Assembly: GCA_017516765.1 (NCBI GenBank)
Contig: JAFXBE010000037.1
Span: 1-43,001, forward strand
Source: Clostridia bacterium
GTDB lineage: Bacteria > Bacillota > Clostridia > Christensenellales > Aristaeellaceae
DNA length: 43,001 nucleotides
Reading direction: 5' to 3'
Of this stretch, positions 1-7,979 are shown one piece after another (positions within the stretch are counted from its first letter, which is position 1; each line of letters begins with the position of its first letter). The notes beneath the pieces are model-generated. The model did not search any database, was not told the origin of the DNA, and saw only the letters and a list, made by a program, of their open reading frames with translations. The translations under genes and the position numbers were made by a program.

Positions 1-921
1 ATCTATCTGCACAAGTCTTCTGTGCAGGACACTCCCGAAGAGGGCATTCTGCCCGTCGGCTTTACCTCCTACCCCAGCCTTTTGCAGGTATATCTGGATC
101 CCAGAGCCACCAACGAGGATTGTGAAGCCCTCGACGGCAACGGCAACGGCACCTACGACATCCTCGTGGTGTCTCAGGCTGTTCAGGCCATGGGCTTTGA
201 CGATGCCGAAACCGCTCTGGACGAAGCCTTCGGCGATGTGACCGACATATGCCATCCCTGGATGAAGGAAGAAGACGGCGGTCAGCCCCCCTATGCCGAT
301 CCGCCTGCTTACCCTGTTACTACCGAATATCAGGGCGTGCAGTATGTGACCACCGGCGATACCGTTACGGTTTCGCCCATCGACGGCGATACCCTGTACC
401 GCTACATCATCTCCGATGGCTACAGCAATGCTTCCAACATCGTGATCCGGGAAGGCATTGTTCGGCTGAACGACCGCAGCGTTTGCAAGGCACCCACCAT
501 TACCAGCGTTACCCTGCCCCAGTCTCTGACCTATATTGATGTGAGTGCCTTCCAGCAGTCCTCCATTACCGAGTTGGAGATCCCCGAGAATGTTACCTAC
601 ATCGGCCAGATGGCCATGGGCGCCTGCACCGAGCTGGAAACCATCGTGATCAAGGCCAAAGATGTAACCATGGGCAATTACGTAGCCCGCGCCTGCCCCA
701 AGCTGAAGAGTGTATACATCCACAGCGATTCCATCGCCTTTGAGGCCGGCGGCATGTACTTTACCAATAAGGAAAGCGGCGATGCCAGCGGCATCACCTT
801 CTATGTAAGCAGCCAGTCTGTTGCTGATGCGCTGTACAATGCCGCCACCTTAAGCCACGGCTACGGCCTGCTGATCAAGAGCCTGGACGGCGCAACCACC
901 TATTATGACACGTTGAAATAA
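1..921 (+). CDS. Leucine-rich-repeat (BspA-like) surface protein, C-terminal part
   Basis: The frame is open from the first base, so the gene starts outside the window. Roughly residues 165-250 of the visible part show BspA/LRR_5-type repeats (ITSVTLPQSLTYID, ITELEIPENVTYIG, LETIVIKAKDV, LKSVYIHSDS), a fold used by secreted or surface proteins of gut Clostridia. Before them is one acidic stretch, DGNGNGTYDILVVSQA, that resembles half of a dockerin or EF-hand repeat; the second half is not evident. There is no LPXTG motif or terminal membrane anchor at the C-terminus. A strong terminator follows 20 bases after the stop. Function beyond adhesion or surface binding cannot be assigned without the N-terminal part. 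Confidence 0.75.
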   Translation: MYLHKSSVQDTPEEGILPVGFTSYPSLLQVYLDPRATNEDCEALDGNGNGTYDILVVSQAVQAMGFDDAETALDEAFGDVTDICHPWMKEEDGGQPPYADPPAYPVTTEYQGVQYVTTGDTVTVSPIDGDTLYRYIISDGYSNASNIVIREGIVRLNDRSVCKAPTITSVTLPQSLTYIDVSAFQQSSITELEIPENVTYIGQMAMGACTELETIVIKAKDVTMGNYVARACPKLKSVYIHSDSIAFEAGGMYFTNKESGDASGITFYVSSQSVADALYNAATLSHGYGLLIKSLDGATTYYDTLK

Positions 922-940
922 GCATACGGGTTATTCATTG

Positions 941-970
941 CAGGGCACCGCAGATGCGGTGCCCTGTTTT
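941..970 (+). terminator. Intrinsic terminator after the LRR protein
   Basis: An 11-bp perfect stem (CAGGGCACCGC / GCGGTGCCCTG) with a four-base loop is followed by TTTT. Confidence 0.85.
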
Positions 971-1019
971 GTTGGTGGGGAGGAGGATGAGGGCTGAGGG
1001 GTAACGATCACCGCGCAAA

Positions 1020-1365
1020 GCACCCTCAGTCGCCCTACGGCGACAGCCTACGGCCCGCAACCTCAGTCGGCGTACAGCCCACTAACCGTGGTCTGTACTT
1101 GCTTCGGTTGACGACTGCGGGTCGCTAACGCCTTCGGCGTTGTGCGCACTGCGCACGCGCTTCCCTCCGTCGCCCACCTTCGGAAGGAGCCTTTTTGGAG
1201 GGGGCATTGCGACGGTGGCTCTTTCCTTGGAAGGTGGCTTTCGGGGGGTCGATGCGGCGGTGGTTCATTCCGTGGAAGGTGGCTTTTGGGAGGCGGTGCA
1301 GCGGTGCTTCTTTCCTTGGAAGGTGGCTTTGGGAAGGCAGCGGTTTTCATGCGCCTCTCCCCCCA
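1020..1365. repeat. Degenerate tandem array, about 44-bp period
   Basis: No gene is supported between 971 and 1464. From about 1179 to 1340 four units recur every 44-45 bases, each with a palindromic core: CCTTCGGAAGG at about 1178, then TTCCTTGGAAGGTGGCTTT at 1223, a variant at 1268 and another at 1312. The flank at 1025-1050 (CTCAGTCGCCCTACGGCGACAG) closely matches 5330-5342 beside a second array, so both belong to one repeat family. Confidence 0.7.
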
Positions 1366-1398
1366 CCGAAAAAAACAGAATTTGTTCCATCCATCACC

Positions 1399-1427
1399 TT
1401 GTTTCCTGTCCCGGGGCGTGATATCAT
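1399..1427 (+). promoter_or_regulatory. Promoter of the DUF1846 gene
   Basis: TTGTTT at 1399-1404 and TATCAT at 1422-1427 are separated by 17 bases, 38 bases upstream of the chosen start codon. Confidence 0.55.
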
Positions 1428-1464
1428 ATTTCGGTTGAGATTTATCGAAAGAGGGGGCCTCCCT

Positions 1465-2946
1465 ATGCGTATCGGGTTTGATCATGACCGCTATACCAGC
1501 ATGCAATCCGAACATATCCGACAGCGGATCGCTCAGTTCGGCGGCAAGCTGTATCTGGAGCTGGGCGGCAAGCTGTTCGACGATAACCATGCCTCCCGGG
1601 TGCTGCCCGGCTTCCGCCCCGACAGCAAGATGCTGATGCTTCTGCAATTGAAGGAACAGGTGGAGCTGGTGATCGCCATCAACGCGGACGACATTGAAAA
1701 GAGCAAGGTTCGTGGCGATCTGGGCATCACCTACGATCTGGAAGTGCTGCGCCTGATCGACGCTTTCCGGGATATCGGGCTGTACGTGGGCAGCGTGGTG
1801 ATGACCCGCTGGCGCGACCAGCACTCCGCCGTTATGTTCAAACAGCGGCTGGAGAATCTGGGCATCCGGGTGTTCCGCCACTTCCCCATCGACGGCTACC
1901 CCTACGAGGTGGAGCAGATCGTAAGCGACAACGGCTTCGGGCGCAACGAATACGTGGAGACCACCCGTCCCCTCATTCTGGTTACCGCCCCCGGCCCCGG
2001 CAGCGGCAAAATGGCTGTGTGCCTCAGCCAGTTGTATCAGGAGCATCAGCGGGGCGTGCGGGCAGGCTATGCCAAGTTTGAGACCTTCCCCATCTGGAAC
2101 CTGCCGCTGAACCACCCTGTGAACATCGCCTACGAGGCTGCTACCGCCGATCTGGAAGACAGCAACATGATCGACTCCTACCATCTGGAGGCATACGGCG
2201 AGATGGCGGTCAACTACAACCGGGATGTGGAGATCTTCCCGGTGCTGAAGGCTGTTTTCGAACGCATTTACGGCGAATCCCCCTACAAATCCCCTACGGA
2301 TATGGGCGTGAACATGGTGGGCAAGTGCATTTACGACGACGATGTCTGCCGTGCCGCCGCCTGTCAGGAGATCATCCGCCGTTACTTTGCCGCCCGCTGC
2401 GCTCTGGTGCAGGGGCGTGCCGAGCAGCACGAGGTGGACAAGCTGCAGCGCGTAATGCAGAAGACAGGGCTCACCTCCGAAATGCGCCCCGTGGTGGGCG
2501 CAGCCCGGGTAAAGGCCGAACTAACCGAGGCCCCCGCCCTGGCGGTGGAGCTGCCGGATGGGTGCATCATCACCGGCAGGACATCCGACCTGATGGGCCC
2601 CTCTGCCGCCGTGGTGCTCAACGCCCTCAAGGCGCTTGCCGGGATCGATGATGCCGTCAAGCTGATCTCCCCCACCGTGATCGAACCCATCCAGTCGCTG
2701 AAGTGCGACTATCTGGGCAACCGCAACCCCCGCCTGCACAGCGACGAGGTGCTGCTGGCGCTTTCCATCTGCGCCGCCACCGACGAACGGGCCGCCCTTG
2801 CCATCAAACAGCTGCCCAAGCTGGCAGGCTGCGAGGCGCACTCCACGGTGATCCTTTCCCAGGTGGATGACAACATCTTCCGCCGCCTGAAGGTAAACCT
2901 GACCTGCGATGCCCGCTACCAAACCCACAAGCTGTACCACAAGTAA
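1465..2946 (+). CDS. DUF1846 (UPF0371) family protein
   Basis: The 493-residue product matches the usual length of the DUF1846/UPF0371 family of Firmicutes and other bacteria, whose biochemical role is not established. A glycine-rich phosphate-binding-like segment, [11 protein letters not shown], lies at about residues 174-184; the family is generally thought to bind a nucleotide or phosphorylated ligand, but this is inference. There is no signal peptide, so it should be cytoplasmic. The ATG at 1465 is chosen because a purine-rich site (GAGGGGG, 1451-1456) lies 8 bases upstream and a promoter sits just before; longer readings in this frame would extend into the repeat array. It is transcribed alone, with a hairpin terminator directly after the stop. 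Confidence 0.88.
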   Translation: MRIGFDHDRYTSMQSEHIRQRIAQFGGKLYLELGGKLFDDNHASRVLPGFRPDSKMLMLLQLKEQVELVIAINADDIEKSKVRGDLGITYDLEVLRLIDAFRDIGLYVGSVVMTRWRDQHSAVMFKQRLENLGIRVFRHFPIDGYPYEVEQIVSDNGFGRNEYVETTRPLILVTAPGPGSGKMAVCLSQLYQEHQRGVRAGYAKFETFPIWNLPLNHPVNIAYEAATADLEDSNMIDSYHLEAYGEMAVNYNRDVEIFPVLKAVFERIYGESPYKSPTDMGVNMVGKCIYDDDVCRAAACQEIIRRYFAARCALVQGRAEQHEVDKLQRVMQKTGLTSEMRPVVGAARVKAELTEAPALAVELPDGCIITGRTSDLMGPSAAVVLNALKALAGIDDAVKLISPTVIEPIQSLKCDYLGNRNPRLHSDEVLLALSICAATDERAALAIKQLPKLAGCEAHSTVILSQVDDNIFRRLKVNLTCDARYQTHKLYHK

Positions 2947-2957
2947 AGAGAACCGAA

Positions 2958-2999
2958 GGGTCAGGGCATCCCGTTTCCGGGGTGCTCTGATCCTTCTTG
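2958..2999 (+). terminator. Terminator after the DUF1846 gene
   Basis: A 16-bp stem with a few G-U or mismatched positions (2958-2973 with 2978-2993) and a four-base loop is followed by TTCTTGCTTTGTTG. Confidence 0.6.
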
Positions 3000-3043
3000 C
3001 TTTGTTGTTATCCTTTGTCCAAACCGATCAGGAGGCATATTGA

Positions 3044-3586
3044 ATGGCGACTGAATTGTTTCACGTTGTTACCGGGCGCAGGATGGAGCAGGGGCAGATC
3101 ATCCGTATGGATGAAAGCTTCCGGACCGGCGTTTACCAGCGTGTGATGGAGAGAAAGCCGTTTGTGGATGAGGTTTTTGCCGATCCGTCCAAATATGCGG
3201 GGCATGTGTTCGACCATCACACCGATGTAGCCATCCGGGAGCTGGCCCTGGAGGAGGTGCGCCGTGAGCTGTTCCCCCGGTACCCGTCCCGGATGCACAG
3301 CCTGTACACCTCCCGCACCCTTGAGGATGCCAAGTGCTGGTTCGAGTGGTTTACCAACTGGGGCAGACCCACCCTGCAGATCGTACGGCTGGAAGCCGAA
3401 GGGCGGGTGTTCACCGGCAATGCCAACCTCTGCTTCGACGGCATCGCCGATGCCGCCTCCAACCGTGCCAAGGCCCTGCGCTACTGGCAGGTGGGTGAGG
3501 ATCCCGACGGGGAGAGACCCGTCTGGGAGACCATCGTGGACGGGCGCATTCTGGTGGCGGAGATTCTGAAGGATACGAATGTGTGA
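3044..3586 (+). CDS. DUF2441-like protein
   Basis: A 180-residue cytoplasmic protein with the layout of small DUF2441 proteins: an N-terminal FHVVTGRRM strand, a helical middle (RELALEEVRRELFP, PSRMHSLYTSRTLEDAKCW) and a C-terminal half with NANLCFDGIADAA and ALRYWQVGEDPDGERPVWE. DUF2441 proteins are sometimes compared with ADP-ribosyltransferase-like folds; that is not shown here and no catalytic triad is assigned. The start is fixed by GGAGG at 3031-3035, 8 bases before the ATG. It is followed 58 bases later by a GNAT acetyltransferase in the same direction with no clear terminator between, so the two may be co-transcribed. Confidence 0.65.
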   Translation: MATELFHVVTGRRMEQGQIIRMDESFRTGVYQRVMERKPFVDEVFADPSKYAGHVFDHHTDVAIRELALEEVRRELFPRYPSRMHSLYTSRTLEDAKCWFEWFTNWGRPTLQIVRLEAEGRVFTGNANLCFDGIADAASNRAKALRYWQVGEDPDGERPVWETIVDGRILVAEILKDTNV

Positions 3587-3644
3587 CCGCCGGGGCGCGG
3601 TCACGTTCCGGTTTGATGTGTCGTAAAGGAGATGACATGCGGAT

Positions 3645-4226
3645 ATGCTCAAGGACTATGAGCTGGACAAACCCACGCTGGAAACACAGCGACTGATTCT
3701 TCGCCCGATGACTGCCGAGGATGCCCCCGACCTGAAGGAATGGCTGGGGCTGGATGAGGTATACACCTACTGGGGACGGAACGCCAGCAAGGGCGAGAAA
3801 AATCCCGAACTGCTGTTCATCGATCCCCGCCCCTGGGTGAAGCGCAAGCCCTGCCAGGACTTCAAGTGGGGCATGGTGCTGCGGGAGACCGGCAAGGTGA
3901 TCGGCATTCTGGAGATCTTCGATGTACAGAACCAGCGTATGGCCTATGTGGGTTACCGGCTGCACCCGGACTACTGGCGGCAGGGCATGGTGACCGAGGC
4001 ATTGCGCTGTGCGGTGGATTTTGTCTTTGCCAACACCGAGCTGCTGCGTTTGGAAGCCACCGCGGATGTGCAGAACATCGCTTCCCTGCGGGTGCTGGAG
4101 AAATGTGATTTTGTGCGGGAAGGCACCGTGCGGCAGGGCAAGATGGGGTCGCGGTATTGTGATTATGCCATTTTCGGGCTGCTGCGGGAGGATTGGGAGG
4201 GGCTGGGAGGCTCTTGCCCGCAGTGA
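3645..4226 (+). CDS. GNAT family N-acetyltransferase (RimJ/RimL-like)
   Basis: The 193-residue product opens with LETQRLILRPMTAEDAPDL, the classic first strand and helix of RimJ/RimL-type acetyltransferases, and carries motif A as YRLHPDYWRQGMVTEAL, where the Q/R-x-x-G segment binds the pyrophosphate of acetyl-CoA. A later segment, NIASLRVLEKCDF, is the usual helix before the last strands. The substrate (a protein N-terminus or a small amine) cannot be told. ATG 3645 is the only good start because a stop codon lies 12 bases upstream in frame; the AAAGGAG at 3625-3631 is 13 bases away, longer than ideal. Probably co-transcribed with the DUF2441-like gene. Confidence 0.85.
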   Translation: MLKDYELDKPTLETQRLILRPMTAEDAPDLKEWLGLDEVYTYWGRNASKGEKNPELLFIDPRPWVKRKPCQDFKWGMVLRETGKVIGILEIFDVQNQRMAYVGYRLHPDYWRQGMVTEALRCAVDFVFANTELLRLEATADVQNIASLRVLEKCDFVREGTVRQGKMGSRYCDYAIFGLLREDWEGLGGSCPQ

Positions 4227-4272
4227 GCCTCCCTTGTGACAGGAGGGTTCTTAAGGAACAATTTATCCAATA

Positions 4273-4320
4273 GCGAAAAAGCAGATGAGCATCCGGTGAA
4301 AAAACCGGATGCTCATTTGC
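4273..4320 (-). terminator. Terminator of the P-loop kinase gene
   Basis: A 17-bp stem (4281-4297 with 4304-4320, one G-U) is followed on the minus strand by TTTTTCGC. It lies about 90 bases past the kinase stop codon. Confidence 0.7.
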
Positions 4321-4412
4321 GTATGTGCCCCCACAAACGCAATGCGCTGGCACAGTGCGTATCATTGCGCCCTCCGTAACTGTGCTGTTCAATCCGGGCG
4401 ACAAACTGTAGC

Positions 4413-4898
4413 TTAAATCGAACCTATATATTGCTTTATGACCTGTGCAATTTCGGAAATGGTTTTTCCATCTGTGTCAATAACATAATCCGTTGAATAG
4501 GGAGGCAAATGTAACCAGTAGAAATTCGTATCCCCCTCGTCGCCCCTTTCGTCGTGTCGTTTGATTAAGGTTTCTTCTGAACAGGTGAGTGTAAATCCAA
4601 TAACCTCATAATCAGTTGCTGTAATGTCTTTCAGAATATTATTTCTAATGCTGCTGTTGGTCAGCACTACAGATGTAAAGAATACATACTCAAATCCTGA
4701 CGATAGGTAATTTGACAACACAAAAGACATGCTTTTGTCCCCATTACGAAGACGCTTATCCGTTACTGAAAAAGGATTCACGCACCAGCACCAGTCTCCA
4801 TCAAGATATGCGCTGTTTTCATATTGCTCAAACAGATGCCGCCCAACTGTGGTTTTTCCGACACAGGGAGAGCCGCTAAGAAGAATGAGCTTTTTCAT
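4413..4898 (-). CDS. Small P-loop NTPase / kinase-like protein
   Basis: The 161-residue product begins MKKLILLSGSPCVGKTTVGR, a Walker A loop at residues 9-16. YLDGDWCWCVNPF gives an aspartate at the position where shikimate- and nucleotide-kinase-like enzymes bind substrate, and LIKRHDERGDEG resembles their lid arginines. It is therefore probably a phosphotransferase on a small molecule or nucleotide; the substrate is unknown. The start at 4898 is set by AAAGGAGG 8 bases upstream. The gene is visibly richer in A+T and in AGA/AAT/TTA-type codons than all its neighbours and lies alone between a terminator and a repeat region, which suggests horizontal acquisition. Confidence 0.75.
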   Translation of the reverse strand: MKKLILLSGSPCVGKTTVGRHLFEQYENSAYLDGDWCWCVNPFSVTDKRLRNGDKSMSFVLSNYLSSGFEYVFFTSVVLTNSSIRNNILKDITATDYEVIGFTLTCSEETLIKRHDERGDEGDTNFYWLHLPPYSTDYVIDTDGKTISEIAQVIKQYIGSI

Positions 4899-4935
4899 AG
4901 AAAACCTCCTTTCCAGTTTCAAGACTATTGCCTTC

Positions 4936-4965
4936 ATTTTATCACAGCAGTGCAAGCAACCGCAA
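4936..4965 (-). promoter_or_regulatory. Probable promoter of the kinase gene
   Basis: On the minus strand TTGCGG and TAAAAT are separated by 18 bases, about 35 bases upstream of the start codon. Confidence 0.45.
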
Positions 4966-5054
4966 GTCGGTCAAGGCTTGCGATTGAAGTGAGGTTCTGA
5001 TTGTTTGCCAAAAATCAATCTCAGTTATGATGTGCATGGAACGGATAAAGACTT

Positions 5055-5330
5055 CCTTTCCATCACCCTCACTGCAAAGGGAGGTGGCACGGCTTTGCCG
5101 TCTCTCTTTCACGGCTCCCCTGTGTAAGGGGAGGCTTGTAAGCTTGGTTGTCCATTTCGCAGACAGCCAACAAAAAAGGCTTCTTCCCCCAGCGGGGGAG
5201 GAAGCTGGCAGGCGCAGCCTGACTGATGGTGGGGGTATTTGCAAGGCGTTGGGGATGGTGGGCTTCTGCCCCGGGCGGCTGACAAGCCGAACCGGTATGC
5301 CGCCCCTGCTCCATACACCCTCAGTCGCCT
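5055..5330. repeat. Intergenic hairpin repeats
   Basis: No gene is supported between 4899 and 5736. This part holds short palindromes such as CTCCCCT-GTGTA-AGGGGAG (5115-5133) and a CTTCTTCCCCC / GGGGGAGGAAG hairpin (5179-5206), linked by CAGCCTGACTGATGG-type sequence. The style is that of interspersed intergenic repeats of gut Clostridia. No transposase or reading frame with coding character is present. Confidence 0.55.
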
Positions 5331-5512
5331 TACGGCGACAGCTCCCTCCTTCGGAAGGAGCCTTTAGGGTGATGGCTTGGGCGACTGCCCCCTCCTTCGG
5401 AAGGAGCCTTTGGGGTGATGGCTTGGGCGACAGCTCCCTCCTTCGGAAGGAGCCTTGGGGAGGTGGCTTCGCGGACAGCCGCCCTTCGGAAGGAGCATTT
5501 TGGGGTTGTATA
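5325..5512. repeat. Tandem array, 46-bp period
   Basis: CCTCCTTCGGAAGGAGCCTT occurs at 5345, 5391 and 5437, an exact 46-base period, with a fourth degenerate copy about 43 bases later. Each unit has a palindromic core CTCCTTCGGAAGGAG and a linker GGGTGATGGCTTGGGCGAC. The same core begins the array near 1180. Confidence 0.8.
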
Positions 5513-5649
5513 TCGAATGTTTTTTTATTGTTTACCGACCGGCATTCCCCGCTCTTTGTTAACAATTAACCGCTCCAGCCTTTTCCTGCTCCCGTGGAAT
5601 ACATCGGCGCAGCTTATGAAAATATGTTTATTAACTTCTTTTAACAACC

Positions 5650-5678
5650 TTGACAAACACATGAACCCGTGCTACAAT
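5650..5678 (+). promoter_or_regulatory. Strong promoter of the sugar ABC operon
   Basis: A consensus TTGACA (5650-5655) and TACAAT (5673-5678) are separated by exactly 17 bases. The start site should fall near 5685, at the edge of the dyad that follows. Confidence 0.85.
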
Positions 5679-5687
5679 GACAATAAA

Positions 5688-5704
5688 TTAGCACGAGGTG
5701 CTAA
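5688..5704. promoter_or_regulatory. Candidate operator: TTAGCAC-GAG-GTGCTAA
   Basis: A perfect 7-bp inverted repeat with a 3-base centre lies 9 bases downstream of the -10 box, covering the predicted start of transcription. A repressor bound here would block the ABC operon. The half-site resembles the arm of CIRCE but the long 9-base spacer is absent. The regulator is not encoded nearby. Confidence 0.5.
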
Positions 5705-5736
5705 AGGGACAAATTAAAAAGAGGAGGAACCCAATC

Positions 5737-6981
5737 ATGAAGAAACTGTTGAGCATCCTGTTGGCAGCCATCATGGTGCTGTCCATGGTCTCTGCTGTGG
5801 CCGAGGAAGAGATCACTCTGACTCTGTGGTCCATCGCCACCGAGAGCGACTCCAGCCACCAGTCTTTCATCGACGCTATCGCTGCTTTCGAAGCTGCGAA
5901 CCCCGGTGTGAAGATCGCTCACGACACCACCGCCAACGAGGCTTACAAGACCAAGATCAAGGCTGCTATGTCCAGCGGCGAAGGCCTGCCGGATATCTTC
6001 TTCACCTGGGGCATGGGCTTCCTGGGCGAGTTCGTGGATGCTGGCCGCGTTCTGAACCTGGATGCTTACTATCCCACCTACGCCGCTGAGCTGCCCGAAG
6101 TTATGACCGGCAACTCCACCTACAACGGCTCCCACTACGGCGTGCCCTACTCCATGAGCATCGTTGCTCTGTACGCCAACATGGATCTGCTCAAGAAGGC
6201 CGGCTGGGAAGACATCCCCGCTACCTACGAAGACATGATCAAGTGCTGCGAAGACCTGAAGGCCGCCGGCATCATCCCCTTCGGCGTTTCCGGTAAGGAA
6301 CTCTGGTGCCTGTCTGAGTACGTCGAGCCCCTGGTCATCAAGAGCATCGGCGGCGCCAAGCTGCGCGACATCTACAACGGTGTTGCTACCTGGAACGATC
6401 CTGGTGTTGTGAAGGCTATCGCTGCTTTCCAGGATATGGTCACCAAGGAATACTTCGATCCCAGCGCCATCGCTCTGGGCAACGACGAAGTTAAGAACAA
6501 CTTTATCGCCGGCAAGTACGCCTTCTATCAGAACGGCTCCTGGAACAACGGCGACATCGGCAAGGCCGAAATCGCTCCCAACGTTAAGGTTGGCACCTTC
6601 CCCGTTCTGGATCCCGAGAATGCTACTCTGATGCAGATGATCGGCGGCCCCAACAACACTCTGGCTGTTACCGCCACCACCCAGTATCCCGACCTGGCTG
6701 CCAAGGCTGCCTTCGAACTGGGCAAGTTCCTGTCCAATGCCGACTACACCTCCGGCGCCAACCTGCCCTGCTGGACTGCTGACCCCAATGCTGAAGTTGC
6801 CAACGATCTGATCCCCGCTGTGGCCAACATGGTCGCTCAGGCTGACGACATGGTGCTCTTCGGCGACAACTTCCTGAGCGCTGACGCTGCAAACACCTAC
6901 CTGGACTACATCGGTCAGGCCTTTGCCGGCGACATCACCGCTGAGGAATTTGCTGAGGGTCTGGCTTCTGAGCTCAACTAA
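5737..6981 (+). CDS. Sugar ABC transporter substrate-binding protein
   Basis: A 414-residue extracellular solute-binding protein of the family-1 (MalE-like) type: TLWSIATESDSSHQSFIDAI at the N-terminus, FEAANPGVKIAHDTTANEAY, then GLPDIFFTWG and YGVPYSMSIVALYANMDLLK, all hallmarks of carbohydrate-binding subunits. It binds an oligosaccharide outside the membrane and delivers it to the two permeases encoded next. The signal peptide (residues 1-23, cleavage after SAVA) has no lipobox cysteine, unusual for a Gram-positive binding protein, so how it stays at the membrane is unclear. Start at 5737 follows GAGGAGG by 9 bases. Codons are strongly biased (AAG, GGC, CTG, ATC), suggesting high expression. 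Confidence 0.93.
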   Translation: MKKLLSILLAAIMVLSMVSAVAEEEITLTLWSIATESDSSHQSFIDAIAAFEAANPGVKIAHDTTANEAYKTKIKAAMSSGEGLPDIFFTWGMGFLGEFVDAGRVLNLDAYYPTYAAELPEVMTGNSTYNGSHYGVPYSMSIVALYANMDLLKKAGWEDIPATYEDMIKCCEDLKAAGIIPFGVSGKELWCLSEYVEPLVIKSIGGAKLRDIYNGVATWNDPGVVKAIAAFQDMVTKEYFDPSAIALGNDEVKNNFIAGKYAFYQNGSWNNGDIGKAEIAPNVKVGTFPVLDPENATLMQMIGGPNNTLAVTATTQYPDLAAKAAFELGKFLSNADYTSGANLPCWTADPNAEVANDLIPAVANMVAQADDMVLFGDNFLSADAANTYLDYIGQAFAGDITAEEFAEGLASELN

Positions 6982-7020
6982 TAACGGGCACAGTTGCTGA
7001 ACAAAGCATAACTCATAACT

Positions 7021-7079
7021 AAGGGGGAGTTGGTTCTTCGCGGGTTTGATCCCAAAGAGAACCTCTCCCCCTTGTTTTT
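7021..7079 (+). terminator. Partial terminator between binding protein and permeases
   Basis: A long stem (AAGGGGGAG at 7021-7029 with CTCCCCCTT at 7065-7073, extended by GGTTCT/AGAACC) is followed by GTTTTTA. It lies inside the operon, 39 bases after the binding-protein gene and just before the first permease. Such hairpins usually let only part of transcription continue, so the binding protein is made in excess. Confidence 0.8.
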
Positions 7080-7099
7080 ACAGAAAGGGAGCACAGATT

Positions 7100-7978
7100 A
7101 TGAAAAAATCATTTGGCTATAAGCTGAATATCTTTCTATTTCTGTTGCCCGCGCTGATCCTGTTCATCGGTGTGCTGATCGCGCCTATCTTTATGTCGCT
7201 GAGTTACAGCTTTACCGAATGGAACGGCCTGAAGGATCCCATCTTTATTGGTCTGGACAACTACAAAGAGCTGTTTACCAGTAAGTCGATCAACATCATG
7301 CGCGCGCTGAAGAACTCTTTGCTGCTTGCCGGTCTGTCTGTCTTTATCCAGCTTACGTTTGCTCTGTGGCTGGCGCTGAAGCTGGGCAAAAAGCCGGTGG
7401 GTGAGCGTGCTTATCTTTCCATCTTCTTTATGCCCGTGCTGATCTCCACCGTGGTTATCGGTCAGCTGTGGCTGAAGATCTACAACCCGGATTACGGCGT
7501 TTTGAACCTTGCGCTGAAATCGCTGGGGTTGGAGAGCTGGACGCGGGTCTGGCTGGGCGATAAGAAAACCGTGCTTTGGGCCTGCTTTGTGCCCATCCTG
7601 TGGCAGTACGTGGGCTACCACATGCTGCTGATGTATGCGGGCATCAAGGGCGTGCCCACCGAACTGTGCGAGGCCGCCATGCTGGACGGCTGCACCGAGG
7701 GACAGCTGAACCGCTACATCATTATCCCCTACATCAAGCCCATTCTGCGGGTAAGCGTTATTTTCGCCGTTACCGGTTCGCTGAAATCTTTCGACCTGAT
7801 CTATGTGCTTACCAACGGCGGCCCCAACCATGCAACGGAAGTACCCAGTACATTGATGATCAACCTGCTGTTCCTGCGCAACCGTTACGGCATGGGCAGC
7901 ACCATTGCAGTGATGCTGATTGTACTGTGCTTCGTCTTTGCTCTTCTGATCAATCTTGTATTCAAGGAGGAGAAATAA
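7100..7978 (+). CDS. Sugar ABC transporter permease, MalF/UgpA type
   Basis: A 292-residue membrane protein with about six transmembrane helices (first at IFLFLLPALILFIGVLIAPI). The coupling (EAA) loop reads CEAAMLDGCTEGQLNRYIII; it docks on the ATPase. Together with the next gene it forms the channel of a carbohydrate importer. The ATG at 7100 is preceded by AAAGGGA at 10 bases; the longer reading frame upstream would translate through the terminator hairpin and is rejected. The next gene begins one base after its stop codon. No ATP-binding subunit is encoded here, as is common where one shared MsmK-like ATPase serves many importers. Confidence 0.93.
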   Translation: MKKSFGYKLNIFLFLLPALILFIGVLIAPIFMSLSYSFTEWNGLKDPIFIGLDNYKELFTSKSINIMRALKNSLLLAGLSVFIQLTFALWLALKLGKKPVGERAYLSIFFMPVLISTVVIGQLWLKIYNPDYGVLNLALKSLGLESWTRVWLGDKKTVLWACFVPILWQYVGYHMLLMYAGIKGVPTELCEAAMLDGCTEGQLNRYIIIPYIKPILRVSVIFAVTGSLKSFDLIYVLTNGGPNHATEVPSTLMINLLFLRNRYGMGSTIAVMLIVLCFVFALLINLVFKEEK

Positions 7979-7979
7979 G

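Noticed and set aside
1195..1464. N-terminal extension of the DUF1846 protein
   Set aside because: The extra reading would translate the tandem repeat array; the ATG at 1465 has the ribosome binding site and gives the normal family length.
5325..5512. CRISPR array
   Set aside because: Units are contiguous with no unique spacers, the repeat is palindromic throughout, and no cas genes are nearby.
5688..5704. CIRCE heat-shock element
   Set aside because: The arms match TTAGCAC but the spacer is 3 bases and the TC/GA ends are missing; the downstream genes are sugar transporters, not chaperones.
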